From Oceanospirillaceae bacterium (GTDB lineage Bacteria; Pseudomonadota; Gammaproteobacteria; Pseudomonadales; Balneatricaceae), in the NCBI GenBank assembly GCA_013215375.1, contig JABSRB010000015.1, forward strand, positions 51,071 to 115,070: a DNA stretch of 64,000 nt. The letters run 5' to 3'. The translations under genes and the position numbers were made by a program. The notes beneath the pieces were generated by a model. It had not been told where the DNA came from. It saw only the letters and a program-made list of their open reading frames with translations, and made no database searches. Shown piece by piece: positions 19,769 to 28,286 of this stretch (position 1 is the stretch's first letter; every line of letters begins with the position of its first letter).

Positions 19769-20377
19769 ATGAATTTATATATTATTACAGCTAGGGAAAA
19801 TGTAGAACTGCGTTGGACTGATATTTCAGCTCAAAATAAAACGAAAAATATAGCCACCAGTGAGCTGTCAGAAATAGAATTTACCACGGACTGCTGTTTG
19901 TTAGTCCATATTGATTCTCTTAGTAAAGATCAAATAACATTGTTGTGTACCTATTGGGATAAAGTGAATTTAATCGGCTTTTCTGATAACCCCAATGATA
20001 CTCAGGGAATAGAACTATTGTTGCGCGGTTTTAAAGGCTATATTAATACCTTTGTTACCCAATCAATATTTGAACAACTGCTTATCTGTATCGCTAAAGG
20101 TGATATATGGGCGGGTACCAGTATCGTACAAAAAATGCTAAAGCGCTTGCTTCAGCAGTCTGATGTAGAGCACAGCATTAATTTAGCGCCTTATAAACTG
20201 AGTGATAGGGAAACGCAAACTATTGAAATACTCATTAAAGGCGCTAGTAATAAGGAGATAGGACGTAAGTTAGGGATAACAGAAAGAACCGTTAAAGCGC
20301 ATGTTAGCTCTATTTTACAAAAAACAGAAACAACGGATCGAGTTTCATTAATTATAAAATTGAAAGATAGTAAATAG
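19769..20377 (+). CDS. LuxR-family transcription factor with receiver-like N-terminus
   Basis: A 202-residue protein. The C-terminal 65 residues are a LuxR/FixJ helix-turn-helix: LSDRETQTIEILIKGASNKE, then KLGITERTVKAHVSSIL. The first 120 residues look like a receiver fold without the acidic pair and clear phosphoacceptor Asp-Lys set, as in CsgD-type proteins, so phosphorylation is unlikely. It lies between the adaptor and TolC genes of a type I secretion locus and 29 bp before the TolC gene, suggesting it regulates adhesin export or biofilm genes. This role is inferred from position only. Confidence 0.75.
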   Translation: MNLYIITARENVELRWTDISAQNKTKNIATSELSEIEFTTDCCLLVHIDSLSKDQITLLCTYWDKVNLIGFSDNPNDTQGIELLLRGFKGYINTFVTQSIFEQLLICIAKGDIWAGTSIVQKMLKRLLQQSDVEHSINLAPYKLSDRETQTIEILIKGASNKEIGRKLGITERTVKAHVSSILQKTETTDRVSLIIKLKDSK

Positions 20378-20406
20378 CTGATGTTTAGCTTTAAAGGAGA
20401 ATTCAA

Positions 20407-21774
20407 GTGAAAATAAGACATACCCTATTGGCTTTGGCGATAGCAGCTACGCCTTATTCTGTATCATATGCGCAATCATTAAATACTGTCATTGCAGAGG
20501 CGGTATTATCCAATCCACAAGTTCAATCGGTAATGAACGCTCGAAATGCCGTTTTTGAAGAAGTTAAGCAGGCCAGTGCCGGTTATCTTCCGACTATTGA
20601 TATTGGTGCAGGTGTTGGTTATGAAAAAACCAAGAACTTCCCAGGAGACGATACAGAACTTAAACGTTCTGAAGCGAACTTAAGCTTAAATCAAATGTTG
20701 TTCGATGGTTTTAGAACTTCAAGTGAAGTGAGCAGACAGTCTGCGAGATTGGATTCAATTAACCATCGTCTAAGAGAAATCTCAGAAGAGACTGCTCTGG
20801 AAGCAGCCCGTGCCTACTTAGAAGTATTGAAGCGCGAGTCACTGGTTGAACAGGCGAAAAACACGCTGTTAACACATGTGCGTATCTTTGATCAAATCAA
20901 GCGTCGCTCTGAATCAGGTGTGGGTACCATCGCATCAATCAAACAGGCAGAAGGTCGTTTGGCATTAGCAGAAGTTAATGTGCTTTCCGCTGAGAATAAC
21001 TTGCTCGATGCTGGCTCATCTTTTGAGCGTGTGACCGGTAAAAAAGCGGGAGACACTCTAGAAGATCCTGATATTCAAGAGAGCTGGATTCCTGCAACGT
21101 TTGCGCAAGCTCTAGAGCGTGCTTATGACAAGCATCCTACCTTAAAGTTAGCTGCATCTGATGTGCAAGCGGCAAGATCTCAGTACGAAGCGGCGCGTAG
21201 CTTGATGTTCCCAACGTTGAATCTTGAAGTAAACCGTACTTGGAATAACAACATCGATGGTAATGAAGGCCGTAACGAAGATCTCACTGCGATGATTCGC
21301 ATGCGTTACAACCTTTATAATGGCGGTGCTGATAAAGCCCGTGTACGTCAGACGCGTCATCAAATAGATGAAGCTAGAAACATTCAAACAGATGCGGCAC
21401 GACAAGCTCTGCAAAGTTTAGATCTGTCTTGGAATGCTTATGAAATTTTAGGTCGTCAGCTGGATTTCTTAGAGCAGCATGTAACATCGACAGAGAGCAC
21501 CAGAGACGCTTACTTAAAGCAATTTAATATTGGTCAACGCTCACTGCTCGATTTACTGGATACCGAGAACGAAGTGTTTTCATCACAAAACGCTTTCAAC
21601 GAAGCGATTTATGATCACATGTTAGCGCAGTATCGACTACTTAGCGGCACCGGCGAATTACTTGATGTCTTAGAGTTAGATCTCACTAGCTTGCAGGAAA
21701 CTTCTTTCGTACGCAATGTTGTTGAAGCTAGTCCTACATTAATGGAACGTTTAAAAGGCTTGAATCCTTTCTAA
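20407..21774 (+). CDS. TolC family outer-membrane channel (LapE/AggA type)
   Basis: A 455-residue outer-membrane efflux protein with a signal peptide ending near AYAQS (residue 23). Two outer-membrane-efflux repeats are seen, each with long helices, and the second carries the TolC-like sequence LRYNLYNGGADKAR-like segment near residue 300. AAGGAGA lies before the GTG/ATG start region. It completes the tripartite T1SS with the two upstream genes. LapA-type adhesin, LapD and LapG are absent from the window. A strong terminator follows at 21973. Confidence 0.88.
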   Translation: MKIRHTLLALAIAATPYSVSYAQSLNTVIAEAVLSNPQVQSVMNARNAVFEEVKQASAGYLPTIDIGAGVGYEKTKNFPGDDTELKRSEANLSLNQMLFDGFRTSSEVSRQSARLDSINHRLREISEETALEAARAYLEVLKRESLVEQAKNTLLTHVRIFDQIKRRSESGVGTIASIKQAEGRLALAEVNVLSAENNLLDAGSSFERVTGKKAGDTLEDPDIQESWIPATFAQALERAYDKHPTLKLAASDVQAARSQYEAARSLMFPTLNLEVNRTWNNNIDGNEGRNEDLTAMIRMRYNLYNGGADKARVRQTRHQIDEARNIQTDAARQALQSLDLSWNAYEILGRQLDFLEQHVTSTESTRDAYLKQFNIGQRSLLDLLDTENEVFSSQNAFNEAIYDHMLAQYRLLSGTGELLDVLELDLTSLQETSFVRNVVEASPTLMERLKGLNPF

Positions 21775-21972
21775 TAGACCCATATTGTTATTTCGGGGAG
21801 GCAACTGAGCTTCCCCGTATAGCAATGCACGCTTCATCGTTGCAAATGTTAATCTAGCTAGTTAAAATATATAGCATAATTTGCATATTACTGGAGCGGT
21901 TAAAAAGCTCAGTTTATCGTTGCAGTACTTTACTAAAATCTGGATAGTAGAATAGCTGCAAAATAAATACAG

Positions 21973-22001
21973 AAGGTTGCTTACGAGCAACCTTTTTTTT
22001 T
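21973..22001 (+). terminator. Rho-independent terminator after TolC-like gene
   Basis: 9-bp stem AAGGTTGCT/AGCAACCTT with 4-nt loop and nine T residues. It sits just 25 bp before the HMG-CoA reductase ATG, so the mevalonate operon's own promoter must lie before or within it, or the hairpin could act as an attenuator for the operon. Confidence 0.9.
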
Positions 22002-22025
22002 GATATAGCTTTTTTTGGAAATAGA

Positions 22026-23063
22026 ATGAAGCAGCATAAAATACTACAAGCTCCGATTCCCATGCGCTGGGTAGGGCCGTTAAAAATTACTGGCACTACT
22101 TTAAATGAAAAAATAGCCGTACCTATGGCCACCTACGAAACGCCGCTTTGGCACTCTGTAGGTCGTGGTGCGCGTGTCTCTACCTTAACCGATGGCATCC
22201 TCACTACCGTTGTTGATGAGCGTATGAGTCGCTCTATCTTGCTTGAAGCTGAAAATGCACAAATGGCGTTACAGGCACTGCTATCTATTAAAGGGCGTTT
22301 TGAAGAGTTAAACGCGGTTGTAGCGCTCTCTAGTCGCTTTGCTAAGTTAATAGATATCAATTCGCAAATAGTCGGCAACTTGTTGTATTTACGATTAGAG
22401 TTTACTACTGGCGATGCATCAGGTCACAACATGGTGACTAACGCGGCCGATCACCTATTCCCTTGGATCCTGGCGCAATACCCCTACTTACGTTACTCCT
22501 CTATTTCGGCTAATTACTGTTCAGATAAAAAAGCCACTGCTGTCAATGGCATTTTAGGGCGCGGTAAAAATGTGGTCACTGAGATTATTATCTCTCGGGA
22601 TTTGTGCGCGCGTAAGTTGAATACCACCCCTGAGAAAATGGTTGATCTGAATATTAAGAAGAACCTTATCGGCACCATGATTGCCGGGGGACTGCGTAGT
22701 GCGAATGCGCACTACGCCAATATGCTATTGGCTTTTTATCTGGCTACTGGCCAAGATGCGGCGAATATTATTGAAGGATCGCAGGGGGTAGTACACGCAG
22801 AAGTGCGCGGTGATGATCTGTATTTCTCTTGTACTATACCCAATTTGATTGTCGGCACTGTAGGCAACGGTAAAGGTATCGACTTTGTTGAAGAGAATTT
22901 AGTGAAGCTCGGCTGTAAAGAGAGTCGCACTATCGGTGCTAACTCGCGACGTTTAGCAGCAATTTGTGCAGCGACTGTGCTCTGTGGAGAGTTGTCGCTA
23001 TTGGCGGCCCAAACAAATCCAGGTGAGTTGATGCAAGCGCACATAGATCTGGAAAGGTCATGA
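22026..23063 (+). CDS. Hydroxymethylglutaryl-CoA reductase
   Basis: Reduces HMG-CoA to mevalonate. The 345-residue protein has the catalytic Glu in TYETPLWHSVGRGA, the TTGDASGHNM nucleotide-binding segment, the catalytic Lys in DKKATAVN, GTVGNGKG, and a C-terminal MQAHIDLERS with the catalytic His, features closer to class I than to the Pseudomonas mevalonii class II enzyme. Cofactor preference cannot be read with certainty. First gene of the mevalonate operon; its TGA overlaps the ATG of the isomerase gene by 4 bp. Shorter than eukaryotic enzymes because there is no membrane domain. Confidence 0.92.
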   Translation: MKQHKILQAPIPMRWVGPLKITGTTLNEKIAVPMATYETPLWHSVGRGARVSTLTDGILTTVVDERMSRSILLEAENAQMALQALLSIKGRFEELNAVVALSSRFAKLIDINSQIVGNLLYLRLEFTTGDASGHNMVTNAADHLFPWILAQYPYLRYSSISANYCSDKKATAVNGILGRGKNVVTEIIISRDLCARKLNTTPEKMVDLNIKKNLIGTMIAGGLRSANAHYANMLLAFYLATGQDAANIIEGSQGVVHAEVRGDDLYFSCTIPNLIVGTVGNGKGIDFVEENLVKLGCKESRTIGANSRRLAAICAATVLCGELSLLAAQTNPGELMQAHIDLERS

Positions 23064-24106
23064 GTAATACCACCAATGATCGCAAGATTGAGCACATTGA
23101 CGTTATCCAAAAGGATAGCTTGACTGATCGAGGCGGTAATCACTTCGATGCAGTACGTTTAACCCATAGAGCGCTACCAGAATTAGCCCTTAGTGAAGTT
23201 GATAGCAGCTGCGTTTTTTTGGGGAAAACATTGTCATTCCCACTGCTTATTTCCTCTATGACTGGTGGCGACCACCCGTTAATAAGACAGATAAACCAGC
23301 ATTTGGCAGAAGCCGCTGAGCAGTGCCAAGTGGCTTTAGCGGTGGGCTCGCAACGAGTGATGTTTAGCCATGCGCAGGCCCGGGAGAGTTTTAAGTTACG
23401 TCAATATGCGCCTAGTACCGTGTTGTTGGGCAATTTAGGTGCAGTGCAGTTGAACAAAGGATTTGGGTTAGAGCAGGCGCGCGCCGCAATCGATGTTTTA
23501 GCTGCCGACGGCTTGTATTTACATCTTAATCCGCTGCAGGAAGCGATACAACTTGAAGGGGATACTGACTTTTCAAATTTGAGTGAAAAGATTCAGCATA
23601 TCGCTCAGGGGCTAGATAAACCGGTATTGCTTAAAGAAGTAGGGTCGGGCTTTAGTGTTCAAGATTTTGAAAAAGGCCTCGCTGCTGGCATAAAATATTT
23701 TGATGTGGCGGGCAGAGGCGGTACCTCTTGGAGCCGTATCGAGCATCACCGCAATCAAAGTACTGCACAGCAACAAGGTACCAATAGCAATGATTTAGGT
23801 TTGTGCTTTCAAGATTGGGGTATAGATACGGTAACTTCTCTTAAAATGCTAAATCCTTACCTAAATAAGGCAACTTTAATCAGTAGCGGCGGACTTAGGA
23901 ATGGGATTGATATGATTAAGTCTGTTATACTCGGCGCCTCAATTTGTGGCATGGCAGCGCCTTTTCTAAAGCCCGCTATGCAATCCACCGAAGCGGTGGT
24001 AGCAGAAATTGAAAGATTGCGTCGAGAATTTAATACAGCTATGTTTCTTTTAGGAATGAAAGATATAAACAGCCTCTTTAATAATCAGTCATTAATCTTA
24101 AAATAG
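23060..24106 (+). CDS. fni: Type 2 isopentenyl-diphosphate delta-isomerase
   Basis: An FMN-dependent isomerase of IPP and DMAPP, 348 residues. Motifs of the type 2 family are KIEHIDV near the N-terminus, the SSMTGG phosphate-binding turn, VGSQR, HLNPLQEAIQ with catalytic Gln, KEVGSGF, and the flavin-phosphate loop ISSGGLRNG. Type 1 (Nudix) motifs are absent. The ATGA overlap with the reductase gene shows translational coupling. It supplies DMAPP for prenyl synthesis once IPP is made by the decarboxylase further along the operon. Confidence 0.93.
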   Translation: MSNTTNDRKIEHIDVIQKDSLTDRGGNHFDAVRLTHRALPELALSEVDSSCVFLGKTLSFPLLISSMTGGDHPLIRQINQHLAEAAEQCQVALAVGSQRVMFSHAQARESFKLRQYAPSTVLLGNLGAVQLNKGFGLEQARAAIDVLAADGLYLHLNPLQEAIQLEGDTDFSNLSEKIQHIAQGLDKPVLLKEVGSGFSVQDFEKGLAAGIKYFDVAGRGGTSWSRIEHHRNQSTAQQQGTNSNDLGLCFQDWGIDTVTSLKMLNPYLNKATLISSGGLRNGIDMIKSVILGASICGMAAPFLKPAMQSTEAVVAEIERLRREFNTAMFLLGMKDINSLFNNQSLILK

Positions 24107-24166
24107 AATCTCTAACCACTTTAAGATACCGCGCTGTACTTTAGCGCGTTGAGGAACGAATTTAGT

Positions 24167-25336
24167 ATGTTGCCTGTTGGTATTGATAAAATCAGCTTTT
24201 ATACATCTAATTATTATTTAGATTTAAGGACCTTAGCTTGTACCCAAGGTACGGATCCAGAAAAGTATTATGTAGGAATAGGGCAAGAAAAAATGGGCAT
24301 GCCCGCCCATGATGAAGATGTTGTGACTATGGCCGCCAGTGCCGCCAGCCCATTGTTTGACGATGAGCAGAGCAAAACGATATCGACATTATTATTCGCC
24401 ACTGAATCCGGTATCGATCAGTCAAAATCCGCAGGCATTTACGTGCATCGTCTGCTTGGCCTCAATGCTAACTGTCGCGTGGTAGAGCTTAAACAAGCTT
24501 GTTACTCGGCGACTGCCGCTGTGCAAATGGCTTGTGCATTGGTTGCGCGTCAGCCTGAGACTACCGTGTTGGTGATCGCCTCTGATGTCGCTAAGTATGA
24601 ATTAGACACACCCGGGGAAGCTACCCAAGGCTGTGGCGCTGTCGCGATGCTGATTAAGGCTAATCCGCGTATTTTAGAAATAGACCCGCAAGTGGGTAAT
24701 CACACTGAAGATGTGATGGATTTCTGGCGTCCGAATTATCTTAAAACAGCCATAGTTGACGGTAAATATTCGACCAAAATATATTTGAAATCGCTTAAAA
24801 AAGCCTGGGAGAATTTTACCCTGGCAAGTGATGTTAGCTTTACTGACCTCAGTCATTTTTGCTATCACTTACCTTTTTCGCGGATGGCGCAAAAAGCGCA
24901 TAAGCATTTGTCTAGGGTGAATAAATCTAGCCTAGAGCCCGAGCAGATTGAAGCGCAAATTGAAGGCTCGCTACTTTATAATAAACTGATTGGCAACAGC
25001 TATGCGGCTGCCTTATTTATTGGTTTTACCTCGTTGATCGAAAATAGTAACAGTGATCTGGGTGGTAAAAAAATAGGCTTCTTTAGTTACGGATCAGGCT
25101 GCGTCGCCGAGTTTTTTAGTGGCACAGTAGTTCCAGGTTATCAGCAGCAGCTGTTTAAAGAGCAGCATCAAAATATGCTTGAATGTCGCGAAGAGGTAGA
25201 TTATGAGCAGTACATCACGCTCTATAATGCGCCTGATCCGCAAAATGGCGAAAGCGTCATCATAGACGTTGATACTACTGGGAAATTTAGATTGGCAGCG
25301 ATTGCCAATCATAAACGAGAGTATGTTGAGCGCTAA
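24167..25336 (+). CDS. mvaS: Hydroxymethylglutaryl-CoA synthase
   Basis: Condenses acetyl-CoA with acetoacetyl-CoA. With the ATG at 24167 the protein has 389 residues and starts MLPVGIDKISFY, the usual family start; a TTG at 24149 would add six residues. The active-site Cys lies in ELKQACYSATAAVQMA near residue 110, the Glu in ATESGIDQSKSAG, and the His in FCYHLPFSRMAQKAHKHL near residue 230. GAGGAAC lies upstream. Its TAA overlaps the next ATG (TAATG). No acetoacetyl-CoA thiolase is present in the window, so that substrate must come from elsewhere. Confidence 0.93.
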   Translation: MLPVGIDKISFYTSNYYLDLRTLACTQGTDPEKYYVGIGQEKMGMPAHDEDVVTMAASAASPLFDDEQSKTISTLLFATESGIDQSKSAGIYVHRLLGLNANCRVVELKQACYSATAAVQMACALVARQPETTVLVIASDVAKYELDTPGEATQGCGAVAMLIKANPRILEIDPQVGNHTEDVMDFWRPNYLKTAIVDGKYSTKIYLKSLKKAWENFTLASDVSFTDLSHFCYHLPFSRMAQKAHKHLSRVNKSSLEPEQIEAQIEGSLLYNKLIGNSYAAALFIGFTSLIENSNSDLGGKKIGFFSYGSGCVAEFFSGTVVPGYQQQLFKEQHQNMLECREEVDYEQYITLYNAPDPQNGESVIIDVDTTGKFRLAAIANHKREYVER

Positions 25337-26340
25337 TGCAAGGGCGTGCGCCGGGTAAAATAATATTAAGTGGCGAGCACTCCGTTGTTTACGGAGCGCC
25401 CGCCATTGCCAGTGCGATACAACTGTATAGCTACATCGATTACACGCCGATCAAAGGCTCAGATTTAATTGCCGAGTTTGTCGGTATCAAAGTACATTCC
25501 AATCATCCTATTGCCAAATTATCACCCTTAGTTTCTTTCCTTGATCGACAGTTTCAAAAATTTGTCGATGGTGCTATCCAAGTCGATAAAATCCTCAACT
25601 CGCCAGTGCAATTAGTGCTTTACGTACTCGCTTCGCAGTTACCGACAAAGTCTCTCAGTGCGCATTTTAATGGCAATAGCCAACTCCCTATTGGTGCGGG
25701 TATGGGCTCATCGGCCTCTATAATTGCTGCCGCAGTGGTATTGGTTGAGTCGATTAACAAGAAGCCATTGTCCCCAGTAGAGCGTTATCAATTAGTTAAA
25801 CACTGTGAGCGCTTGCAACACGGTAAAGGCAGCCTGATTGATGCCGCCACTGTTATCTTAGGCGGCATAGTACAAGTACAAGAGCAGAGTGTGACTAAGT
25901 TGCCTTTGAGATTGGATCGACATTGGTACTGGTTGTTTACGGGTACACCGCAGTGCTCAACCGGTGAGTGTGTGAGCTTCGTCGCAGAAAAACACGCCAT
26001 TGATGACTCATTATGGCAGGCGTTTAGCGCCTGCACCCAAAGTTTGATTAAACAGCTTGAAAGTGGTGGGGATCCTAGTGATGTTATCACCGAAAATCAG
26101 CGTTTACTTGAGCATATAGGTATAGTGTCACAACGTACTCAAGAGATAATCGCGACGCTTAAAGAGCGCGGCGCCAGTGCCAAAGTATCAGGGGCGGGTG
26201 CCTATATTGGCGACTCTAGCGGGTTGTTGCTAGTTTATGCAAAAGACGTTGACCCCCAACAGCTCTTTGCCGGCTTTAATATGAAATGGGGCAAGGTTGA
26301 ACAAGATTTACAAGGGGCGAGAGTACTAACAAATGACTAG
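25336..26340 (+). CDS. Mevalonate kinase (GHMP family)
   Basis: A 334-residue GHMP kinase. The N-terminal PGKIILSGEHSVVYG motif is that of mevalonate kinases; the ATP loop is PIGAGMGSSASI near residue 120 and the third motif is KVSGAGAYIGD near the C-terminus. It should phosphorylate mevalonate at O5. The start codon overlaps the mvaS stop. A second GHMP kinase overlaps its end by 8 bp. Of the two, this one best fits mevalonate kinase, but the division of labour between them is inferred. Confidence 0.8.
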   Translation: MQGRAPGKIILSGEHSVVYGAPAIASAIQLYSYIDYTPIKGSDLIAEFVGIKVHSNHPIAKLSPLVSFLDRQFQKFVDGAIQVDKILNSPVQLVLYVLASQLPTKSLSAHFNGNSQLPIGAGMGSSASIIAAAVVLVESINKKPLSPVERYQLVKHCERLQHGKGSLIDAATVILGGIVQVQEQSVTKLPLRLDRHWYWLFTGTPQCSTGECVSFVAEKHAIDDSLWQAFSACTQSLIKQLESGGDPSDVITENQRLLEHIGIVSQRTQEIIATLKERGASAKVSGAGAYIGDSSGLLLVYAKDVDPQQLFAGFNMKWGKVEQDLQGARVLTND

Positions 26341-27283
26341 AAAAATAACCGCCAGTGCGCCTGGCAGTGTCATGTTGATGGGCGAGCACGCCGTGGTTAA
26401 AGGCTATTGGGCGGTCGCCTGTGCACTGGATAAAAACATCAGTGTGACATTAACCCCCAGGGCTGATCGCGAGGTTTTGATTCGCTCTGAGCTCGCCACT
26501 TACCAAGCCTCATTAGATGACTTAAGTATTGATGACCGACTCAGCTTTGTATTAAAAGCGATTCAATTACAGTTGTCCGAGCTGACCAGAGGTTTTGAAT
26601 TAGACATCAGCGCAGAGTTTTCCCACACTTTAGGTTTGGGCTCTTCCGCTGCGGTGACCGTTGCGACCGTTAAAGTACTGGCTGAATACACCCATCAGTC
26701 ATTGAGCCGAGCCGAGCATTTAAAAAAATCGCTCGCAGTCGTACATGGCGTACAAAAGCGTGGCTCAGGTACTGATCTGGCGGCGAGCATTTACGGGGGG
26801 GTGATCGCCTATAAAGTGGATCCCTGTGAAGTGATCCCGCTTTCGGGTTTACCGATTATCTGCCTGCACTATGTAGGTTATAAAACCAAAACCCCTGAAG
26901 TGCTGTCGATTGTGGCGCAAAAGGCCAAGCGGCATCCTCATATCTATCGCGACATCTACAAAATGATGGATAGCGTAACTTGCGCCGCTATCAATGCCAT
27001 CAAAGATGAAGACTGGCAGGGCTTTGGAGAATTGATGAATATTTACCAGGGGCAGATGGATAGCTTGGGCGTCAGCGATGCCAAACTTTGCGAAATAATT
27101 TATAGCTTACGTAAAGACTCACGTATTCAAGGGGCCAAAATATCAGGCTCAGGCCTCGGTGATTGTGTGATCTCTTTAGGTGCTGAAATAGAGCTCGAAG
27201 GTTTTCAGCAAATAAAACTTACTGTTGCCAAAACGGGAATTAGCCTGACAGAAAGTGAGAGCAAGGGAGAGTCCAATGACTGA
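26333..27283 (+). CDS. GHMP kinase, second kinase of the mevalonate operon
   Basis: A 316-residue GHMP kinase with PGSVMLMGEHAVVKGYWA, LGLGSSAAVTVA and AKISGSGLGDCVI as its three motifs. It too looks mevalonate-kinase-like by its first motif. The pathway needs a phosphomevalonate kinase to reach the diphosphate used by the decarboxylase encoded next, and no other candidate is visible, so that role is the simplest inference. It could instead be a second mevalonate kinase. It overlaps both neighbours by 8 bp. Confidence 0.7.
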   Translation: MTRKITASAPGSVMLMGEHAVVKGYWAVACALDKNISVTLTPRADREVLIRSELATYQASLDDLSIDDRLSFVLKAIQLQLSELTRGFELDISAEFSHTLGLGSSAAVTVATVKVLAEYTHQSLSRAEHLKKSLAVVHGVQKRGSGTDLAASIYGGVIAYKVDPCEVIPLSGLPIICLHYVGYKTKTPEVLSIVAQKAKRHPHIYRDIYKMMDSVTCAAINAIKDEDWQGFGELMNIYQGQMDSLGVSDAKLCEIIYSLRKDSRIQGAKISGSGLGDCVISLGAEIELEGFQQIKLTVAKTGISLTESESKGESND

Positions 27284-28286
27284 ACAATCCCAGACTAAAG
27301 CGCAAGTCATCAACCGCTATATTCCCTCAATCTTATCCGCTAAAGAGAGTGCACAAGCCTTTGCACCTAGTAATATTGCCCTGTGCAAATATTGGGGTAA
27401 ACGTGAAACTGAGCTTAACTTGCCGACCAACTCAAGCTTGTCGATCTCTCTGGGGCACTTGGGCTCGAACACACATATTAGTCATGCACATTCTGGCATC
27501 GATATGGTTAGATTGAATAATAAAGTGCAAGATCCTCAAGGTAGTTTTAGTCGTAAAGTGATCGCTTTTGTAAACTATTTTCGCCGCGAGCAAAATATAC
27601 CGTTGATTATCGACACCCGTAATAATATTCCAACGGCCGCGGGCTTAGCCTCATCGGCCTCTGGTTTTGCTGCATTAGTGTTAGCGTTAGACGATTTTTT
27701 CAATCTGCAGCTGACACCGCAACAATTGTCAGCCTTCGCCAGAATGGGCAGTGGCAGTGCCTCGCGCTCTATTTATACAGGCTTTGTACGCTGGGATATG
27801 GGTGAGCAAGCAGATGGCATGGACAGCGTCGCCAGCCAATTACCTTGCCAGTGGCCAGAATTGTGTATCGGTTTGATTAAGGTGAGCAGTGCCAAAAAGC
27901 CAGTGGATTCGCGCAGTGGTATGGATCGCACCACCGCCACCTCCCAGCTCTATTCGAACTGGCCGGCACAAGCTGGTGCCGATTTAATCACCATCCAAAG
28001 AGCCATTGAGAGCCGTGGTTTCAATGCCATGGGTGCCTGTGCTGAACACAACGCCATGTCCATGCACGCCACTATGATCTCGGCTTGGCCTCCGCTTGTT
28101 TACTGGTTACCAGAATCCTTGGCGGTGATGCAGCGTGTCTGGCAATTACGCGAATCAGGCATTGCGGTTTATTTCACCATGGATGCAGGACCCAATTTAA
28201 AGCTACTGTTTGAGCGTTCATCGCAAAAATTGCTGGAAGCGGAGTTTGCGCAAATGGATGTCATACAACCTTTTGCAGACGAGTAA
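27276..28286 (+). CDS. mvaD: Diphosphomevalonate decarboxylase
   Basis: Converts mevalonate diphosphate to IPP with ATP and release of CO2. About 336 residues from the ATG at 27276, which has GGGAG upstream and overlaps the kinase stop by 8 bp; a GTG at 27255 is less likely. Motifs: APSNIALCKYWGKRE, NLPTNSSLSISL, AGLASSASGFAAL and the catalytic Asp region in MDAGPNLKLL. It is the last pathway enzyme in the operon; the isomerase encoded earlier then balances IPP and DMAPP. Confidence 0.93.
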   Translation: MTEQSQTKAQVINRYIPSILSAKESAQAFAPSNIALCKYWGKRETELNLPTNSSLSISLGHLGSNTHISHAHSGIDMVRLNNKVQDPQGSFSRKVIAFVNYFRREQNIPLIIDTRNNIPTAAGLASSASGFAALVLALDDFFNLQLTPQQLSAFARMGSGSASRSIYTGFVRWDMGEQADGMDSVASQLPCQWPELCIGLIKVSSAKKPVDSRSGMDRTTATSQLYSNWPAQAGADLITIQRAIESRGFNAMGACAEHNAMSMHATMISAWPPLVYWLPESLAVMQRVWQLRESGIAVYFTMDAGPNLKLLFERSSQKLLEAEFAQMDVIQPFADE

